From Campylobacterales bacterium (GTDB taxonomy: Bacteria > Campylobacterota > Campylobacteria > Campylobacterales > Sulfurimonadaceae), in assembly GCA_024280035.1 (NCBI GenBank), contig JAJRQV010000011.1, positions 37,636 through 101,635 of the forward strand: a stretch of DNA of 64,000 nt, written 5' to 3'. The notes under the pieces are model-generated. The model did no database searches and was not told the DNA's origin. It worked only from the letters and a program-made list of their open reading frames with translations. Made by a program: the position numbers and the translations under genes. Below, one piece after another: positions 8,365 through 16,367 of this stretch. Position 1 is the stretch's first letter. The number at the start of each line of letters is the position of its first letter.

Positions 8365-9195
8365 ATGAAAAAAGTAATTTTAGCACTTGCAATTGCAGGT
8401 GTAGCGTATGCCGGAACAGTTGTCACCGTAAATGGTAAGAATATTACAGATACTGAGGTTCAAGAAGTATTAATGCAAGGTACACAAGGTCGTTATAATC
8501 AACTTCCCCCTGAAAAACAGAAAGAACTTTCACAACGTGTTATTGAAGGTCTTATTTCTCAAGAGTTAGTTTACGCTGATGCTAAAAAAATGGGTGTGCT
8601 TAAAAGTACAGAATATAAACAAGAGTTAGAAAAGATTCTTGAGCGTGTTAAGGTTCAACTTGCTTCAAAAGTATGGGAAAAACGTCAATTTGAAAAAGTC
8701 AAGGTTTCAGAAAAAGAGGTAACAAATTACTTTAATACGCATCCTGAAGAGTTTTCTGAAAAATCAAAAGTACGTGCTTCTCATATTCTTTTAAAAACAG
8801 AAAAAGAGGCAAAAGATATTGTTAAAGAGCTTTCATCACTTAAGGGTGGTGCTCTTAATGCTAAGTTTGTTGAGCTTGCTAAGGCTAAATCAACAGGCCC
8901 TAGTGGACCAAAAGGTGGAGACCTTGGTTTCTTCGGTCAAGGGCAGATGGTTCCTGCTTTTAATGATGCGGTTTTCTCAATGAAAAAAGGTGACCTAACT
9001 AAGACTCCAGTTAAGACACAGTTTGGTTACCATGTTATTCTTGTAACAGATAAACAAGAGTCTAAAAATCTTCCTTTTAAAGAAGTTAAAGGTTTTATTG
9101 AGCAGAAATTAAAAGTAGAAGCATTTAAAGAACAGATGCAAACAAAGATGAAAGAACTTAAGAAAAAAGCAAAAATCACCTTCGCTAAAAAATAA
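8365..9195 (+). CDS. Periplasmic peptidyl-prolyl cis-trans isomerase (parvulin type, PEB4/SurA-like)
   Basis: The 276-residue protein has a short Sec signal peptide (MKKVILALAIAGVAYA, cleavage about after Ala16) and a SurA_N-like helical chaperone region. A parvulin PPIase domain follows (SKVRASHILLKTEKEA, GGDLGFFGQGQMVPAF, KTQFGYHVILV). Size and order match Campylobacter PEB4/Cbf2, which folds outer-membrane proteins in the periplasm. The Shine-Dalgarno AAGGAT lies before the ATG. The next gene starts 2 bp after its stop, so they are probably co-transcribed. Confidence 0.9.
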   Translation: MKKVILALAIAGVAYAGTVVTVNGKNITDTEVQEVLMQGTQGRYNQLPPEKQKELSQRVIEGLISQELVYADAKKMGVLKSTEYKQELEKILERVKVQLASKVWEKRQFEKVKVSEKEVTNYFNTHPEEFSEKSKVRASHILLKTEKEAKDIVKELSSLKGGALNAKFVELAKAKSTGPSGPKGGDLGFFGQGQMVPAFNDAVFSMKKGDLTKTPVKTQFGYHVILVTDKQESKNLPFKEVKGFIEQKLKVEAFKEQMQTKMKELKKKAKITFAKK

Positions 9196-9197
9196 GA

Positions 9198-10079
9198 ATG
9201 TTTCCAAGACTTCCTTCACGAGTTGACCTAGTCAAATTTCGTGGAAGAAGTCTTTATATTAAACGTGATGACCTTATTGACCCCTGCCTTTGTGGAAATA
9301 AATACCGTAAACTTTATACATTAATACAAAGCTCTTCAAATACCCATAAAAAAGTTATCTCTTATGGTGGTGCGCAGTCTAATGCTATGTTCTCCATTGC
9401 CTGTTTATGTAAGCAAAAGGGGTGGGAGTTTCATTATTATATGAAAACCTTACCTTCTTATTTAAAGGATAATGTAGAGGGTAATTTAGCCCAAGCACTT
9501 GAGTTAGGAATGCATATTCATGAAGTGTCTCATAATAGGTATGAAAAAAAAATAGAAGAACTTAAGCATTTAGAAGAAGAAGGAAGTTTACTAATTTCTC
9601 AAGGGGGAGCCGATGCACTGGCTTCGGAGGGTCTTGAACTTTTAGCAAAAGAGATTAATACCTGGAGAAGTGAAAAAGCTATTAAAAACTTATCAGTAGT
9701 TCTTCCTAGTGGTACGGGTTCAAGTTCTTTATATCTAAAAGCCTTTTTGCACAAGGATATAGAGCTTTATACTGTTGTATTAGTAGGTGATGAAGAGTTT
9801 CAGTTAGAGCAATGGAAAAGACTCTCTAAAGGACCTTATCCGAAGATACTTCCTTCACCAAAAAAGAAATTTGCCAAACCCTATGCCCAATACCTTCAGA
9901 TGTATCAGGAATTAAAAAAAGAGACAGGCATTGAGTTTGACTTGATTTATGCACCTAAAACATGGATATATGGTATTTTAGAACTATTTGAACAAGAGTC
10001 AGAAATTTTATATGTGCATACGGGTGGCGTCAGTGGAAATGTAAGCATGTTAAAACGTTATGCACATAAGGGAAGATAA
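9198..10079 (+). CDS. PLP-dependent ACC deaminase / D-cysteine desulfhydrase family protein
   Basis: This 293-residue fold-type II PLP enzyme carries the family core IKRDDLIDPCLCGNKYRKL with the probable Schiff-base Lys in GNKYRKL (about residues 35-41). It also has SYGGAQSNAMFS, a phosphate-binding loop VLPSGTGSSS, and the C-terminal HTGGVSG. Relatives deaminate 1-aminocyclopropane-1-carboxylate or desulfhydrate D-cysteine; which, if either, applies here cannot be read from sequence. It overlaps the next gene by one base (TAATG), indicating coupling. Confidence 0.85.
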   Translation: MFPRLPSRVDLVKFRGRSLYIKRDDLIDPCLCGNKYRKLYTLIQSSSNTHKKVISYGGAQSNAMFSIACLCKQKGWEFHYYMKTLPSYLKDNVEGNLAQALELGMHIHEVSHNRYEKKIEELKHLEEEGSLLISQGGADALASEGLELLAKEINTWRSEKAIKNLSVVLPSGTGSSSLYLKAFLHKDIELYTVVLVGDEEFQLEQWKRLSKGPYPKILPSPKKKFAKPYAQYLQMYQELKKETGIEFDLIYAPKTWIYGILELFEQESEILYVHTGGVSGNVSMLKRYAHKGR

Positions 10080-10534
10080 TGATAATTCGTAAGATGGCAT
10101 TAATGCTTCTATTGACACTTACCTTGTCAGCAGAAACTTATTTAGATATCTCAAATAAAATTATTAAAGATTTTAATTATATCTATCAAGATAGAGCTTG
10201 GAGTGGGGGTTCAACCTATGTTAAAGAGACACGGTTTCGTTATCGTTTTAAAACGATTTCTGCTTATGAAATAGAGATAAGTAAAAGTATAGATGGAAGC
10301 TGTGAGGGAGAACCTTTTATTTTAGATATACGTCTTGAGTATGCAGTAGATTTAGAAAAAGATAATAAATGTGACCCCGCCTTAATACTCTCATTTGATA
10401 CAGATATTATATATTTAATTGTAAAAGATAGATGCGGTGCTTTTGGTGGATTTAATCTATATAAAAGAGCAAAAGAAGCAAGGCTTTTACTGCAGATGCA
10501 CCTGCGTGAAGCGAGGGAACTCGCCAAGCCCTAG
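10079..10534 (+). CDS. Hypothetical secreted protein
   Basis: A 151-residue protein with a signal peptide (MIIRKMALMLLLTLTLSAE). The mature part has four Cys (GSCEGEP, NKCDPA, DRCGAFGG), suggesting disulfides in the periplasm, and a beta-rich middle. It is translationally coupled (TAATG) to the PLP enzyme upstream and converges on fba. I do not recognise a family. Confidence 0.7.
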   Translation: MIIRKMALMLLLTLTLSAETYLDISNKIIKDFNYIYQDRAWSGGSTYVKETRFRYRFKTISAYEIEISKSIDGSCEGEPFILDIRLEYAVDLEKDNKCDPALILSFDTDIIYLIVKDRCGAFGGFNLYKRAKEARLLLQMHLREARELAKP

Positions 10535-10560
10535 AGATACAGCTGAGACGGTAAAAAGAC

Positions 10561-11634
10561 TTAGTTTCTGTTCATTGCATTTAAGTCTTCAAAGGCAACA
10601 ACTACTCTTTTAACAAGGGTCTCTTGACCTGCACGTAACCATTTTCGTGGGTCATAATATTTTTTATTGGGTTTATCTTCACCCTCTGGGTTTCCGATTT
10701 GAGCTTGCATATATGCCTTGTTTTTTTCATAAAAAGCCTTAGTCCCTTCCCATGTTGCCCATTGTGTATCTGTATCAATATTCATTTTAATAACACCATA
10801 GCCAAGTGCTTCTTTGATCTCTTCTTTGGAAGAACCTGAACCACCATGGAAAACAAAATCAACAGGTTTTTCATCAGTATTGTATTTTTCTTGAATAAAT
10901 TTTTGAGAATTATCTAAGATTTTTGGAGTAAGTGTTACATTTCCTGGTTTATAAACCCCATGCACATTACCAAACGATGCTGCAATAGTAAATGCTTTAG
11001 AAACTTTTGAAAGTTCTTCATAAGCATAGGCTACTTCTTCTGGTTGCGTGTATAAAAGTGAATTGTCAATATTTGTATTATCAACACCATCTTCTTCTCC
11101 GCCTGTTACTCCCAATTCAATTTCAATCGTCATACCAATTTTATCCATGCGTTTAAAGTACTCAACACAGGTAGCAATATTGTCTTTAATAGGTTCTTCA
11201 GAAAGGTCAAGCATATGAGACGAGTAAAGCGGTTTACCCTCACTCTTATAAAACTCTTCACCTGCATCAAGAAGGGCATCAATCCAAGGTAGTAGTTTAC
11301 GAGCAGCGTGGTCAGTATGTAAGATAACCGCTACTCCATAAGCCTCTGCCATGGCATGCACATGTTTTGCACCTGCAATTGCACCTGCAATAGCTGCTTT
11401 TTCATTTTCATTACTAAGGCCTTTTCCTGCGTAGTATGAAGCACCACCGTTAGAAAACTGGATAATTACGGGAGAATTAACCTTTGCAGCTGCTTCTAAA
11501 ATTGCATTGATTGAGTCTGTCCCTACAACATTAATTGCAGGAAGAGCAAAACCCTCTGCCTTTGCGATTGCAAAAACTTTTTGAATATCTTCACCGTGTA
11601 ATACGCCTGGTTTTACTGCGTCTAGTACTTTCAT
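10561..11634 (-). CDS. fba: Class II fructose-1,6-bisphosphate aldolase
   Basis: This 357-residue zinc aldolase acts in gluconeogenesis/glycolysis. Visible motifs are VIIQFSNGGASYYAGKGL, the zinc-binding HTDHAARK, the metal-site segment IEIELGVTGGEEDGVDN, the second His in SFGNVHGVYKPG, and the phosphate-binding VFHGGSGSSKEEI and KMNIDTDTQWA. Length and motifs fit the long FbaA-type class IIA enzymes. In an autotroph using the reductive TCA cycle it would run toward hexose synthesis. Confidence 0.95.
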   Translation of the reverse strand: MKVLDAVKPGVLHGEDIQKVFAIAKAEGFALPAINVVGTDSINAILEAAAKVNSPVIIQFSNGGASYYAGKGLSNENEKAAIAGAIAGAKHVHAMAEAYGVAVILHTDHAARKLLPWIDALLDAGEEFYKSEGKPLYSSHMLDLSEEPIKDNIATCVEYFKRMDKIGMTIEIELGVTGGEEDGVDNTNIDNSLLYTQPEEVAYAYEELSKVSKAFTIAASFGNVHGVYKPGNVTLTPKILDNSQKFIQEKYNTDEKPVDFVFHGGSGSSKEEIKEALGYGVIKMNIDTDTQWATWEGTKAFYEKNKAYMQAQIGNPEGEDKPNKKYYDPRKWLRAGQETLVKRVVVAFEDLNAMNRN

Positions 11635-11721
11635 TAAAATTCCTATTTATTATAATGTTGGAATTATAGCAAACTTGCTATTATGATCCACATAAATTAA
11701 AACAAAACTAAATAAATTTCT

Positions 11722-11796
11722 AATCCGTTAAATCTTCTTAATCTGTGGATGAAATTCTCTTTAAAAAGTCCACAGATTAAGCAGATTTAGCGGATT
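11722..11796. repeat. Long intergenic inverted repeat (two 28-nt arms)
   Basis: Arms at 11722-11749 and 11769-11796 are complementary over 28 positions with two mismatches, around a 19-nt loop. The arm begins AATCCGTTAAAT. A related sequence starts at 3395 (AATCCGTTAAATTTGTGTAA), so this is a dispersed element rather than a simple terminator. It lies between the divergent fba and 5'-nucleotidase genes. Confidence 0.75.
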
Positions 11797-11816
11797 GTGG
11801 TTTTAGAAGGAAATAT

Positions 11817-12724
11817 ATGGGACTCGATTTAAGTCAATGTTTGGTTATAGGAATTTCTTCACGTGCACTTTTTGATTTAGAAGATGAGAATGATATTTTT
11901 AACAAAGAGGGTGTTGAAGCTTATAGTAAATACCAACTTGATAATGAAAGAAATATTTTAAAACAAGGCACCGCTTTTCACCTTGTCGAAGCACTTTTAA
12001 AACTTAATGAACTCTCTGGAAAAAGCTCGTTGAAGTGATAGTCATGTCAAGAAATTCACCTGATACAGGGCTTCGTGTTTTTAACTCTATTGAGAAGTAT
12101 GGTTTAGACATTACGCGAGCAGCCTTTTCGGGTGGGGAAAATCTTTCAGATTATTTAGAAGCTTTTAGTGTAGACCTGTTTCTTTCTAAGTCAGAAGAGG
12201 ATGTTCAACATGCTATTGACACGGGGTGTGCTGCAGCCATTTTATATGCACCTCCTAAAGAGATAGATATGTCTAAGCAGATTAGAATTGCCTTTGATGC
12301 GGATGCGGTTATTTTTTCTGAAGAGTCAGAACGTATTTATAAGGCTAAGGGTTTAGATGCTTTTTTAGCACATGAAAAAGAGAATGTTAATAAGCCTTTG
12401 CCTGAAGGTCCTTTTGCTAAACTTCTTAAAACCCTCTCTTTTTTACAATCACAATTTAAAAAATCACCTATCCGTTTAGCCATTGTAACCGCACGTAATT
12501 CACCTGCACATGAGAGAGTTGTTCAGACCTTAAGAACATGGAACGTACAGATAGATGAAGCCTTCTTCTTAGGCGGTGTTTCTAAGGACCAGATTTTAAA
12601 AGCGTATAGAGCACATATCTTTTTTGATGATCAAGAGACCCATTTAGAAGATGCCTCAAAGGTCGTTCCATCGGGTAAGGTTCCTTATAAAACAGGTTCT
12701 CCTCTCAACAAGGTTTCCACGTAA
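11817..12724 (+). pseudogene. Cytosolic 5'-nucleotidase family gene, split by a frameshift
   Basis: Two overlapping frames (11817-12038 and from about 12035 to 12724) together encode one protein of about 302 residues. The N-terminal part is MGLDLSQCLVIGISSRALFDLE, then NERNILKQGTAFHLVEALLKLN. The rest contains VEVIVMSRNSPDTGLRVF, IAFDADAVIFSEESE, IVTARNSPAHERV and HIFFDDQETHL, typical of the bacterial 5'-nucleotidase family (Pfam 5-nucleotidase). The frame changes at GG-AAAAA-GC near 12020-12026; a sixth A would restore GKKLVEVIVMSRN. Either a single-base deletion in the genome or a homopolymer sequencing error. Confidence 0.85.
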
Positions 12725-12761
12725 AAAGTATTATACTTGTACTTAGATACAAGGAGATAAT

Positions 12762-13328
12762 ATGAAATTATTTTTACTTAGTTTAATAACCTTGAACATC
12801 TTTGCTTTGAACTTATGCACGACGGTACCGAGTATTTATAAGGCCTATACACAAGAACTTAAAATGGAACGAGAAGCTTATTCTGAACTCTTACGTAATA
12901 GAAAATTTGAACAACATCAAGCAGAGATAGAAGCGTACTTCTTAGTGGTGGTAAGTGAAGCCTTTTCTATTGGAAATACATTAGATGAAAACAGAAGGTT
13001 TAAACAAAGAGATTATAAACAAGAAGAAGAGTTAAGAGCCTCTTATTATAAAGCTTTACAAGCCTTACAGAAACCTAGAAAATATATTCAAAGTCTGTAT
13101 TTTATAGATTTATCTGATGCGATAGACCAAGATAATGAAGCCTATGTAAAATTTTTAGTGATTAAAGGTCCTGTTATTTTAGACACAAACAGTAGTTTAA
13201 AACAGAAGGTTCTCATTTACAGTACTTTACATAAAAATCTTGCAGAGACTTCAGCGATACGGTATCTTCAAGATGAAAATAAACTAAATAAGATGATGAA
13301 AAGCCCAAAAAAGAATCTTATTTTTTAA
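12762..13328 (+). CDS. Secreted protein; stand-alone copy of the N-terminal domain of the downstream M23 peptidase
   Basis: A 188-residue protein with a signal peptide (MKLFLLSLITLNIFALNLC). Its sequence closely parallels residues 1-180 of the M23 peptidase gene starting at 13748: TVPSIYKAYTQELKMERE versus TVPSAYKELAEEIAIERE, EELRASYYKALQALQKPR versus DELRASYLKALRSLQKPR, and SAIRYLQDENKL versus SAVRYLQDEKKL. It lacks the peptidase domain. The Shine-Dalgarno is AAGGAG. It is predicted periplasmic and helical; function unknown. It is probably a partial duplication. Confidence 0.75.
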   Translation: MKLFLLSLITLNIFALNLCTTVPSIYKAYTQELKMEREAYSELLRNRKFEQHQAEIEAYFLVVVSEAFSIGNTLDENRRFKQRDYKQEEELRASYYKALQALQKPRKYIQSLYFIDLSDAIDQDNEAYVKFLVIKGPVILDTNSSLKQKVLIYSTLHKNLAETSAIRYLQDENKLNKMMKSPKKNLIF

Positions 13329-13425
13329 ACAGAAGAGTTTATCTTTGTTCCTAACTTGTAAAAAACAAGAAAGTGTTAAAGTCTTGGAACTTCTTATTGG
13401 TATAATTACAAAAAAAGGTTTATGG

Positions 13426-13767
13426 ATGAAGGTGATTTTAGTTTTATTTATTTTCTTTAGTAGTATGTTTGCTAATATAGCTACGATTGAAGACGTTATC
13501 GTTAGCGGAGAAAAGGGTGTTTATGGTTTTACAGTAAAAATTTTGCATGAAGACAGTGGTTGGAAACATTATGTTAATCGATATGAAATCTTAGACAAAG
13601 AGGGAAATATTTTAGCTACACGAACCCTTTGGCATCCGCATGAACATGAACAACCCTTTATCCGTTCTTTAAACGGTGTGAACTTAAGCGGTATGAAAAA
13701 AGTATGGGTACGTGCTAATGACAGTGTAGATGGATATTCGAAGACTTATGAAATTACTCTTCCTTAA
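13426..13767 (+). CDS. Conserved hypothetical secreted protein
   Basis: From ATG 13426 (AAGG upstream) the protein is 113 residues with a signal peptide (KVILVLFIFFSSMFA). The core HEDSGWKHYVNRYEILDKEG, then TRTLWHPHEHEQPF and GVNLSGMKKVWVRANDSVDGY, matches a widespread but uncharacterised family of small periplasmic proteins with a conserved HPH.xEQPF motif. The frame is open upstream to 13345, but that start lacks a signal peptide. It sits between the two paralogous secreted genes and overlaps the next gene's start by 20 bp. Confidence 0.7.
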   Translation: MKVILVLFIFFSSMFANIATIEDVIVSGEKGVYGFTVKILHEDSGWKHYVNRYEILDKEGNILATRTLWHPHEHEQPFIRSLNGVNLSGMKKVWVRANDSVDGYSKTYEITLP

Positions 13768-15163
13768 TTTTATTGTTGTTTTTAAGCTATTGGCTTTAAA
13801 CCTTTGTGTGACAGTCCCGAGTGCTTATAAAGAGTTAGCTGAAGAGATTGCTATTGAAAGAGAGACGTATCATCAACTTTTATTAAATGAAAAATTTGAA
13901 GAGAATCAAGAAGACATAGATGCGTATTTTATGCAAGTCAGTAAGGCTTTTGCTATAGGAAATGCCTTAGATGTAGAAATAATGTCAGATGAAGGTACTC
14001 AAGAAGATGAGCTTAGAGCATCCTATCTAAAGGCATTAAGAAGTTTACAAAAACCTCGCGAATATATTAGACGAATATATTATGAAAGCCTCTTGTCTGC
14101 AATAAAAGAAAATGATGAAAAGTATGTAGCCTATTTAGTCACACGTGGTCCTACGATTTTGACAAATAATAAGAAGTTAAAAGAAGCTGTCCTAAGGTAC
14201 AGTGAACAACATAAAAAACTTCAAAAATACTCAGCCGTTAGATACCTTCAAGATGAAAAAAAGTTAGATGAAGCCTCTCGTGCCTACACGCAAAAAATGC
14301 AAGATGAGTATAAGGCATATCAAGAAGTACTTAAAAAACAAGAAGCCTTAAAACTTCGTAAACTTCTTGTGTCACAACAAAAAGGTGGTGTTATTGTATA
14401 TGCAAATGAAGATAAGGGTAATATCTTTTTTGTTATTGAAAACCTTTTTGAGATGCATGTGAGTGCTACTCTTCATGTGAGTGATATTCTAGGCTATAAA
14501 AGTAAAAATAGCTTGCCTTTAAAAGTAGTACTTAAACCTAAGGAAAAAAGAACGATAGTAAGACTGAGTAACACAAATAAGAAAAAAGCTGTAGGTTACT
14601 TTAAGTCACATCTTTCGTGGGTGAAAGGTGCCGTAGATGCTAAAGCTGATTTAGATTTTGTATATGCCCTTCCTTTTAAAGCCTCACAAAAGGTTTCCCA
14701 AGGTTTTAATGGAAAAACCTCACACAAAGGAAATGCAAAGTATGCAGTTGATTTTGCTCTAAACAAAGGAACAAAGGTTTATGCTGCTCGAGATGGGAAG
14801 GTAGTTGAAATCGTTCAAAATCATAACAAACATGGAATGAGTCTAAAGATGCGGCAAGAGGCAAATTATCTAATTATTGAGCATTCAGACAAGACCTTAG
14901 CACGTTATTTTCATCTGCAAAAAAATGGGGTGAACGTTAAGTTAGGTGAAAGGGTGAAAAAAGGTCAGTTTATTGCTATCTCTGGTAATACAGGACGTAC
15001 TTCAGGGGCACACTTACATTTTGTAGTGACGCAAGCAGAGGTGTATAAAGATGCTTATCGTTCGGTTTCTGTGCCGATTAAGTTCTTATGTTCAAAAGGA
15101 GTTTTACAAGAACCTTTAAAGGGGCATCGTTATTGTACAACAGAGGCTAAAGAAAGTGAATAG
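13748..15163 (+). CDS. M23 family (LytM-like) metallopeptidase
   Basis: About 471 residues from ATG 13748; an ATG at 13730 is also in frame, but the later one gives a proper signal peptide (MKLLFLNFIVVFKLLALNLC) matching the paralog at 12762. Residues about 20-200 are helical and shared with that paralog. The C-terminal M23 domain has the zinc ligands SHKGNAKYAVDFAL (H-x7-D) and GAHLHFVV (HxH), plus KVYAARDGKVV and YFHLQKNG. Such enzymes cleave peptide crosslinks in peptidoglycan. The stop overlaps the convergent cupin gene by 17 bp. Confidence 0.88.
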   Translation: MKLLFLNFIVVFKLLALNLCVTVPSAYKELAEEIAIERETYHQLLLNEKFEENQEDIDAYFMQVSKAFAIGNALDVEIMSDEGTQEDELRASYLKALRSLQKPREYIRRIYYESLLSAIKENDEKYVAYLVTRGPTILTNNKKLKEAVLRYSEQHKKLQKYSAVRYLQDEKKLDEASRAYTQKMQDEYKAYQEVLKKQEALKLRKLLVSQQKGGVIVYANEDKGNIFFVIENLFEMHVSATLHVSDILGYKSKNSLPLKVVLKPKEKRTIVRLSNTNKKKAVGYFKSHLSWVKGAVDAKADLDFVYALPFKASQKVSQGFNGKTSHKGNAKYAVDFALNKGTKVYAARDGKVVEIVQNHNKHGMSLKMRQEANYLIIEHSDKTLARYFHLQKNGVNVKLGERVKKGQFIAISGNTGRTSGAHLHFVVTQAEVYKDAYRSVSVPIKFLCSKGVLQEPLKGHRYCTTEAKESE

Positions 15164-15449
15164 CTAACCAAATTGTAGGTGATGAGGTGTAGATAACCTT
15201 ATGCTTTTTCATTTTAGGAAGGTAGATATGCTCCCCTTTTTTAAGGTGAAGTTCTTCTTTATTTGAAAAAAGAAGTTTTCCTTCACCTTCAATGAGTACA
15301 ACCAATTCATCTTTTTCTGATTCATACCACTGACTTGAAGTCTGTCCATTTGAGGTGATTTTTTCTATGTGTATCTGGGGAAGTTGAAGAAGTTTTTCAA
15401 AGACCTCTTTTTCTTGGTTTGCTTTTTCTGTGGAAAAAAGATTAATCAT
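15147..15449 (-). CDS. Small cupin-domain protein
   Basis: About 100 residues from ATG 15449 (MINLFSTEKANQEKEVFEK), preceded by AAGGAT. Cupin motifs are ELVVLIEGEGKLLF and LKKGEHIYLPKMKKHKVIY, consistent with a single-domain beta barrel that may bind a metal; the first motif lacks the usual two His. The frame is open to 15503, but that longer start would run through the FNR-type palindrome at 15462-15475. It is divergent from the hemerythrin gene. Substrate unknown. Confidence 0.75.
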   Translation of the reverse strand: MINLFSTEKANQEKEVFEKLLQLPQIHIEKITSNGQTSSQWYESEKDELVVLIEGEGKLLFSNKEELHLKKGEHIYLPKMKKHKVIYTSSPTIWLAIHFL

Positions 15450-15461
15450 AAGCGGGTATCC

Positions 15462-15503
15462 TTGATAATTATCAATGTCATTTTTATTGTAAAAGTATAT
15501 CAT
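15462..15503 (+). promoter_or_regulatory. FNR/CRP-type box and class II promoter for the hemerythrin gene set
   Basis: TTGATAATTATCAA at 15462-15475 is identical to the site at 551-564. On the plus strand TATCAT at 15498-15503 is a good -10 and predicts a start near 15510, placing the box centre (15468.5) at about -41.5. The predicted leader to the hemerythrin ATG is about 68 nt. On the minus strand the box ends 12 bp before the cupin ATG and would more likely repress. The sequence is seen; the regulator is inferred. Confidence 0.55.
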
Positions 15504-15577
15504 TTCTAAAACTAAGCGTATGCTGATTTTGCTTTACGAAAAGTTTCTTTATAAAATATAAGTTAGGATACCAAAAT

Positions 15578-16015
15578 ATGTCAAACATAAAAGATTATAT
15601 GACTCAAGACCATAGAGACTGTGATGAGATTTTTTCTCAAATGGAAGAGGCTGTGGCTAACAAAAGCGATGATGCTATCTCTAAATTTGAAGAGTTTTAT
15701 GATGCCTTAACAAACCATTTTAAGATGGAGGAGATGGTGCTGTTTCCTCAGTTTGAACAAAAAACAGGAATGATTCAAGGTCCAACACAGGTAATGGTTA
15801 TGGAGCATGAACAGATGCGAGGTCTTCTTTCTCAGATGGTTGAAGCCATTGGTGCTAAAGATGATGACAAGTTTTTTGGTCTGTCTGAAACACTTATGAT
15901 TTTAATGCAACAGCATAATATGAAAGAAGAGCAGATGCTGTATACAATGATTCAACAACATCTGGGTTCTGATGCAGATCATATTATTACTCAAATGAGA
16001 ACGGTAGCTCAATGA
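15578..16015 (+). CDS. Hemerythrin-like (HHE) cation-binding protein
   Basis: A 145-residue four-helix bundle with the expected metal-ligand pattern: H12 (TQDHRDCD), H47 and E51 (NHFKMEEMVLFP), H77 (MEHEQM), and H113 with E117 (QQHNMKEEQ). HHE proteins bind a di-iron centre and sense or carry O2, or repair nitrosative damage to iron-sulfur proteins. The stop overlaps the next gene (ATGA). The upstream FNR-type box and the following membrane gene suggest a role when oxygen is low or NO is present, which is inference. Confidence 0.88.
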   Translation: MSNIKDYMTQDHRDCDEIFSQMEEAVANKSDDAISKFEEFYDALTNHFKMEEMVLFPQFEQKTGMIQGPTQVMVMEHEQMRGLLSQMVEAIGAKDDDKFFGLSETLMILMQQHNMKEEQMLYTMIQQHLGSDADHIITQMRTVAQ

Positions 16016-16257
16016 TTGAGCTTGATGTAAGAGACCTGCCCGCACCTGAACCAATGCAAACAGCATTAACAGCACTCTTTAAGTTACAAGAGGGTGAAAT
16101 TATTCATTTTCATCATGTTATGGTTCCTCAGATGTTACTGCCTAGATTAAATAATCATTTTTATGAAATTATAGAAAAAGAAGATGATGTACATCTTTAT
16201 ATTTGTCATAAAAATGATGAGTCTTCAATCAATACGATAAAAGATATAATAAACTAG
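16012..16257 (+). CDS. DUF2249-domain protein
   Basis: An 81-residue protein beginning IELDVRDLPAPEPMQTALTALFKLQEGEIIHF, the hallmark of DUF2249 (a TusA/SirA-like fold). DUF2249 proteins often neighbour hemerythrins and nitrogen-oxide genes. It overlaps the hemerythrin gene by 4 bp, so the two are translationally coupled. The biochemical role is unknown. Confidence 0.85.
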   Translation: MIELDVRDLPAPEPMQTALTALFKLQEGEIIHFHHVMVPQMLLPRLNNHFYEIIEKEDDVHLYICHKNDESSINTIKDIIN

Positions 16258-16367
16258 CGCGGCATATCTGTGCGTGGGCTTAATGCCGAGTTAAATAAAG
16301 CATTAGCGTAGATGAATGGGGTTTTTGCTCATTTATCGTAATAAAAATGGAAAGGTAGGATAAATAG

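Noticed and set aside
15450..15503. Longer N-terminus of the cupin protein (start at 15503)
   Set aside because: It would translate through the FNR-type palindrome and lacks a ribosome binding site; ATG 15449 has AAGGAT at good spacing.
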